64,000 nt of DNA, from assembly GCA_022266195.1 (NCBI GenBank), contig WHVY01000007.1:3596001-3660000 (forward strand). Reading direction: 5' to 3'. This document shows, piece by piece, positions 60,868 to 64,000 of this stretch. Under the pieces are notes generated by a model. That model was not told where the DNA came from, made no database searches, and saw only the letters and a program-made list of their open reading frames with translations. The translations under genes were made by a program, and so were the position numbers. How positions within the stretch are numbered: the first letter of the stretch is position 1; the number at the start of each line of letters is the position of its first letter. Origin of the DNA: Tetranychus cinnabarinus. Taxonomy: Eukaryota > Arthropoda > Arachnida > Trombidiformes > Tetranychidae.

Positions 60868-63800
60868 GTAAGTAATCTTAATTACAGTTAATCCAAATTA
60901 TGATAATTAACTTTGGTTACAGTTTGGTTAAATTGTCTGTTTCCAATGAGTTAACAAGAGGTTGATCAAATGTACAGATAAATCATTGGAAAGCAAGGAA
61001 TTTATCTCATTTCCTCAAAAATGATTTGATTCAACTTTTTTCATCTGTATTGAAACAAAACACCAACTCTTTTATTAGCTTTACCTTTATAGCCAAGGTT
61101 TCACTCTTACCATGTTTTAGTTGGTGATAATCTTGAACCGAATAGTTCAATTTTCGGCCTTTCATGAAAACTTACGGAAATGAACCTTTGAATGAGTAAA
61201 AGTGAAACTTGCAATTGTTCAACCCATTAGCATTTTTAATGAAAAATTTACTTCGGTCAAAGATTCAGGTCATCATTATTAAACTCTTGTTTCACTGTTG
61301 ACCTCTCAACCAAGTCAACATCTTCAATCTTCAATAGTTATATACCTTAATCATTTTTGTATTTACTCTACATTTAAGTTTAATCGTTTATTTGATAGTG
61401 TTGTCCAACATTTGTTTGTCAAATCAATCAACGGTCAACACTGTATTATTAATTTTGATGTACTCAGGTAACTCCGGGTATTAAAGTTGAATAATTTTAT
61501 AGCAGGCAAATTGTTTCTTTACAAGCTTCAATTTTTAATCTTTAATGTAAATGATTGTAGTTAACAAGAGAACGGCGATTTTTCAGTCTTTTTTATATTG
61601 ATTTATTGACATGAAAGGTTATGGCTTTTTTGTATGCAACCTGAAAGATTAAAAGTTGAATTAATCTACACTTTTCATGTCCAAACCAGTTGCTTGAATT
61701 ATCTTAACTCAGATTTATCAATTCAAATGTACATTGACATTGAATTGGAATGAACTATTTTTTTCATGATCTAATACCAGAAGCTATTGAACCAGCCATT
61801 CATTGTTCAACAATTCTTATTACTTAAATAACAAGTGTTGAAGTCACAATTATAAATAGACTAACAATCCAATCTTTGCATTGAAAGCGCAATTTCAACA
61901 TTGGTTTAACCGATTATTCATTTGTTAAGATAAATCTTGATTCCAATTGGTTAAAGGTTAATGGTGAGACCAGAACCGACTAAAGATGATGACAAAAGGT
62001 TCATTATAACAATAGGATGATAAGGCCTTATGGTAACCGTTGGTTTTAACTGATCATCAGACGATCAGTAATATTGATAAGCCTTAAAACCTTATCAGCG
62101 ATTTTTGGGTTACTTTGGTTTATTATAGCTTTATGCAACTCTAAAATTGTTTTTAATGTTTTAATAGGAAAAGTTAATGTTAAGTGATGAAGCTTGATTG
62201 ATTTAAATTGCTGGTAACAATTGGACAGCAACTGAAATATTACAAACTGTTAGCCTATTAATGATATTTTATTATTCAATTTTCAAGGTAATGAACAACT
62301 GGTATTATCATCATTATTGCCCATCATTTAATTTTCAATTATCTCCTATGTTTGCTCATCATGAAAGTAAAAAGCTGAGTCTGCAGATGAAACAAAGTGT
62401 AAAACCCAATGAGTTTCATCCTTTTCTCTGGTTAACTAACTATTGTTGAATCATTTAGCAATCTACTGACTTGATTATTTTAATCAAAATGATGCTTTTC
62501 AATATTAACAAACCGAGTTACGAGTTTTCCGTTCAATTGTTCAATTGCTTTGTAGGTTAGAGTCACGTTCATTGGCTGTGAATGCCAACAAAAAGATGCT
62601 TCAAATGTAATCAAGTTAATTCAACTGCAACTATTTTTACTGGACAACGCAACCGACTGATTTACCAAAATAAAGCCAAATTGTCTATCAGCCAACAATT
62701 GGCCATAATTGAGCCCATTTTTTGGGTTTCAATGTGGACAAATGTAACCCAAAATAGAGGTGGAAACATCCGTAAATGATAAGCAAAATGTAAAGATGAA
62801 AAGAAATGCTGAAAGGTTACTTTTTGGTTGATTACAATTTGAATCAAGGTTTGTTACATTTCGAGAGTTGATTTACCGGTTAATAGTTGAATATATTGGC
62901 TTTGATTATCACTGAATAGACTCAAATTACATCATAGGTAAAAGGTTATCAACTTTTCAACGGCAAAATCCAACCATAAAATAATAATCAACCATTTTCT
63001 AGTTTCTTACATTTTTAATGCATACATAATGATATTTTATATCAATAAATTGAACCTTTTGCTTGTTTCCACTTTCATTTGACTGATTTAATTGTTGTTT
63101 ATGCCTGGAAAGGATAATTAGTTTACTTAATAAATGAATCATTAGTTTGTTGATTATTTTTACTCAAACCTGATTATTTGCAAATAATATTTAGTCGCTT
63201 CTAAATCAGTCCTTTTTGTTCAGTCCAAAGTGTGTTTCCATTGAACAAATTAACCTTTGACTTTGATAACAGCTGAGTTAAGTGTTTTAATAACCAGACA
63301 TCAATTGATGATAATGATGATTTAACAAAAACGTAACGATTATGAATATAATTTTGATGTTATTATTGAAAGCAGCATCAGTGTTTGCCTTAATGGTATG
63401 ATAAGTGTTAAATCAAATTAAAGAAGAAGGGTTAAACAACAATTAGTAGCTTGTTATATTTATTATTAAAACAGCTAAAAATTAACCTCATTAATGAGTG
63501 TTGATAAATCACTTGTAAATCAATTGAACCCATATTTGCCAAATGTGAACAAATTTCAAGATGTTTTCATGAAAACCATTAACTTGTATCAATTATTAAA
63601 CATTGATTGACATGAAAAGATACATTGAAATGACAATTAACCAACAAAACCAGAGATTAAGGAAGAGCAATCAACTCAAATTAAATCACTAAATTGATAA
63701 CAATTGAGTGATTGTGATTTTGGGGAGTTTTAAAGTCCATCAAATTGACTTTAATTAAGTTGTTGAGACTTCTTTCAAACATTGAAAAGCTGTCAAATGA

Positions 63801-64000
63801 ACCCAAATTGTTAACCAATTGAGTTATGATGAGCTTGCAAGATAATCTTGATCAGGATTAATTTCAGCAGATTATTGAAATATGATATCATTTGATTGTA
63901 ATGCCATTTAGATTTCTAATTGTTGATTAATTGCTGGTTCCTCTTTAGCCATTTGTTTCTCTTTGTGATTGTTGATATTGAAAGCAACTTTGCTACTTGA
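60868..64000 (+). other. Intron 1 of the AIG1-like gene (runs off the window)
   Basis: AT-rich sequence. The small frames at 62261-62449 and 62582-62779 show no membrane-protein pattern fitting the family. A 19-codon signal-peptide-like frame near 63342 is probably chance. No repeats of note were seen. Confidence 0.5.

Noticed and set aside
63342..63401. 19-codon signal-peptide-like frame near the right end
   Set aside because: Too short, no continuation exon in view, and such hydrophobic frames arise easily in AT-rich DNA.
1..64000. CRISPR arrays, rRNA or bacterial-type operons
   Set aside because: No regularly spaced repeats, rRNA motifs or ribosome-binding-site-led gene strings. The window is clearly eukaryotic.

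Overview
This is an AT-rich window of nuclear DNA from an invertebrate animal. Genes are split by GT-AG introns, exons are flanked by non-coding AT-rich sequence, and the gene set (IgLON/DIP-type adhesion protein, C3G, SFT2, beta-COP, FAM32A, AIG1 family) is metazoan. The protein style suggests an arthropod, and a mite is possible, but the species cannot be settled from the sequence alone. I assembled exon chains by hand. For every multi-exon model the splice phases match and the summed coding length is a multiple of three.

Layout: 994-7442 (+) is the 3' part of a GPI-anchored three-Ig cell-adhesion gene. One of its introns has a GC donor, and another holds a 1.7-kb inverted repeat. Convergent to it, 11297-28844 (-) is a complete eight-exon C3G/RAPGEF1 gene (1321 aa) with four Crk-type proline motifs and a RasGEF module. 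Positions 29242-37613 (-) are a young, env-bearing Ty3/gypsy (errantivirus-like) retroelement with apparently identical 317-bp LTRs and a CATG target duplication. It landed in the roughly 0.8-kb divergent promoter between C3G and the SFT2 gene at 38042-38880 (+). Positions 38.9-47 kb are gene-poor, with only an orphan exon, a possible small secreted ORF and hints of a divergent transcript.

Positions 47594-49183 (+) encode an intronless protein ending in a leucine zipper with a degenerate basic region, like vertebrate CHOP. It has a TATA/CRE/CCAAT promoter and a single uORF. Next come two near-identical FAM32A genes (50776-51141 and 56675-57040, both -) flanking the complete four-exon coatomer beta gene (52659-55969, -). 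A 745-bp terminal-inverted-repeat element sits upstream of the first copy. The second FAM32A copy is head-to-head with a six-exon gene for an unrecognised two-zinc-finger protein (57331-58909, +). The window ends with the first exon of an AIG1/FAR-17a-family membrane protein (60691-60867, +) and its long intron.

Most of the genes are housekeeping functions in membrane traffic (beta-COP, SFT2), splicing (FAM32A), and adhesion or Rap1 signalling (DIP-like protein, C3G). I see no operon-like co-ordination beyond divergent promoter pairs, several of which share an AGATGGC motif. The most unusual items are the intronic foldback, the retroelement with two A-run frame breaks and a fused integrase-env frame, and the CHOP-like gene.
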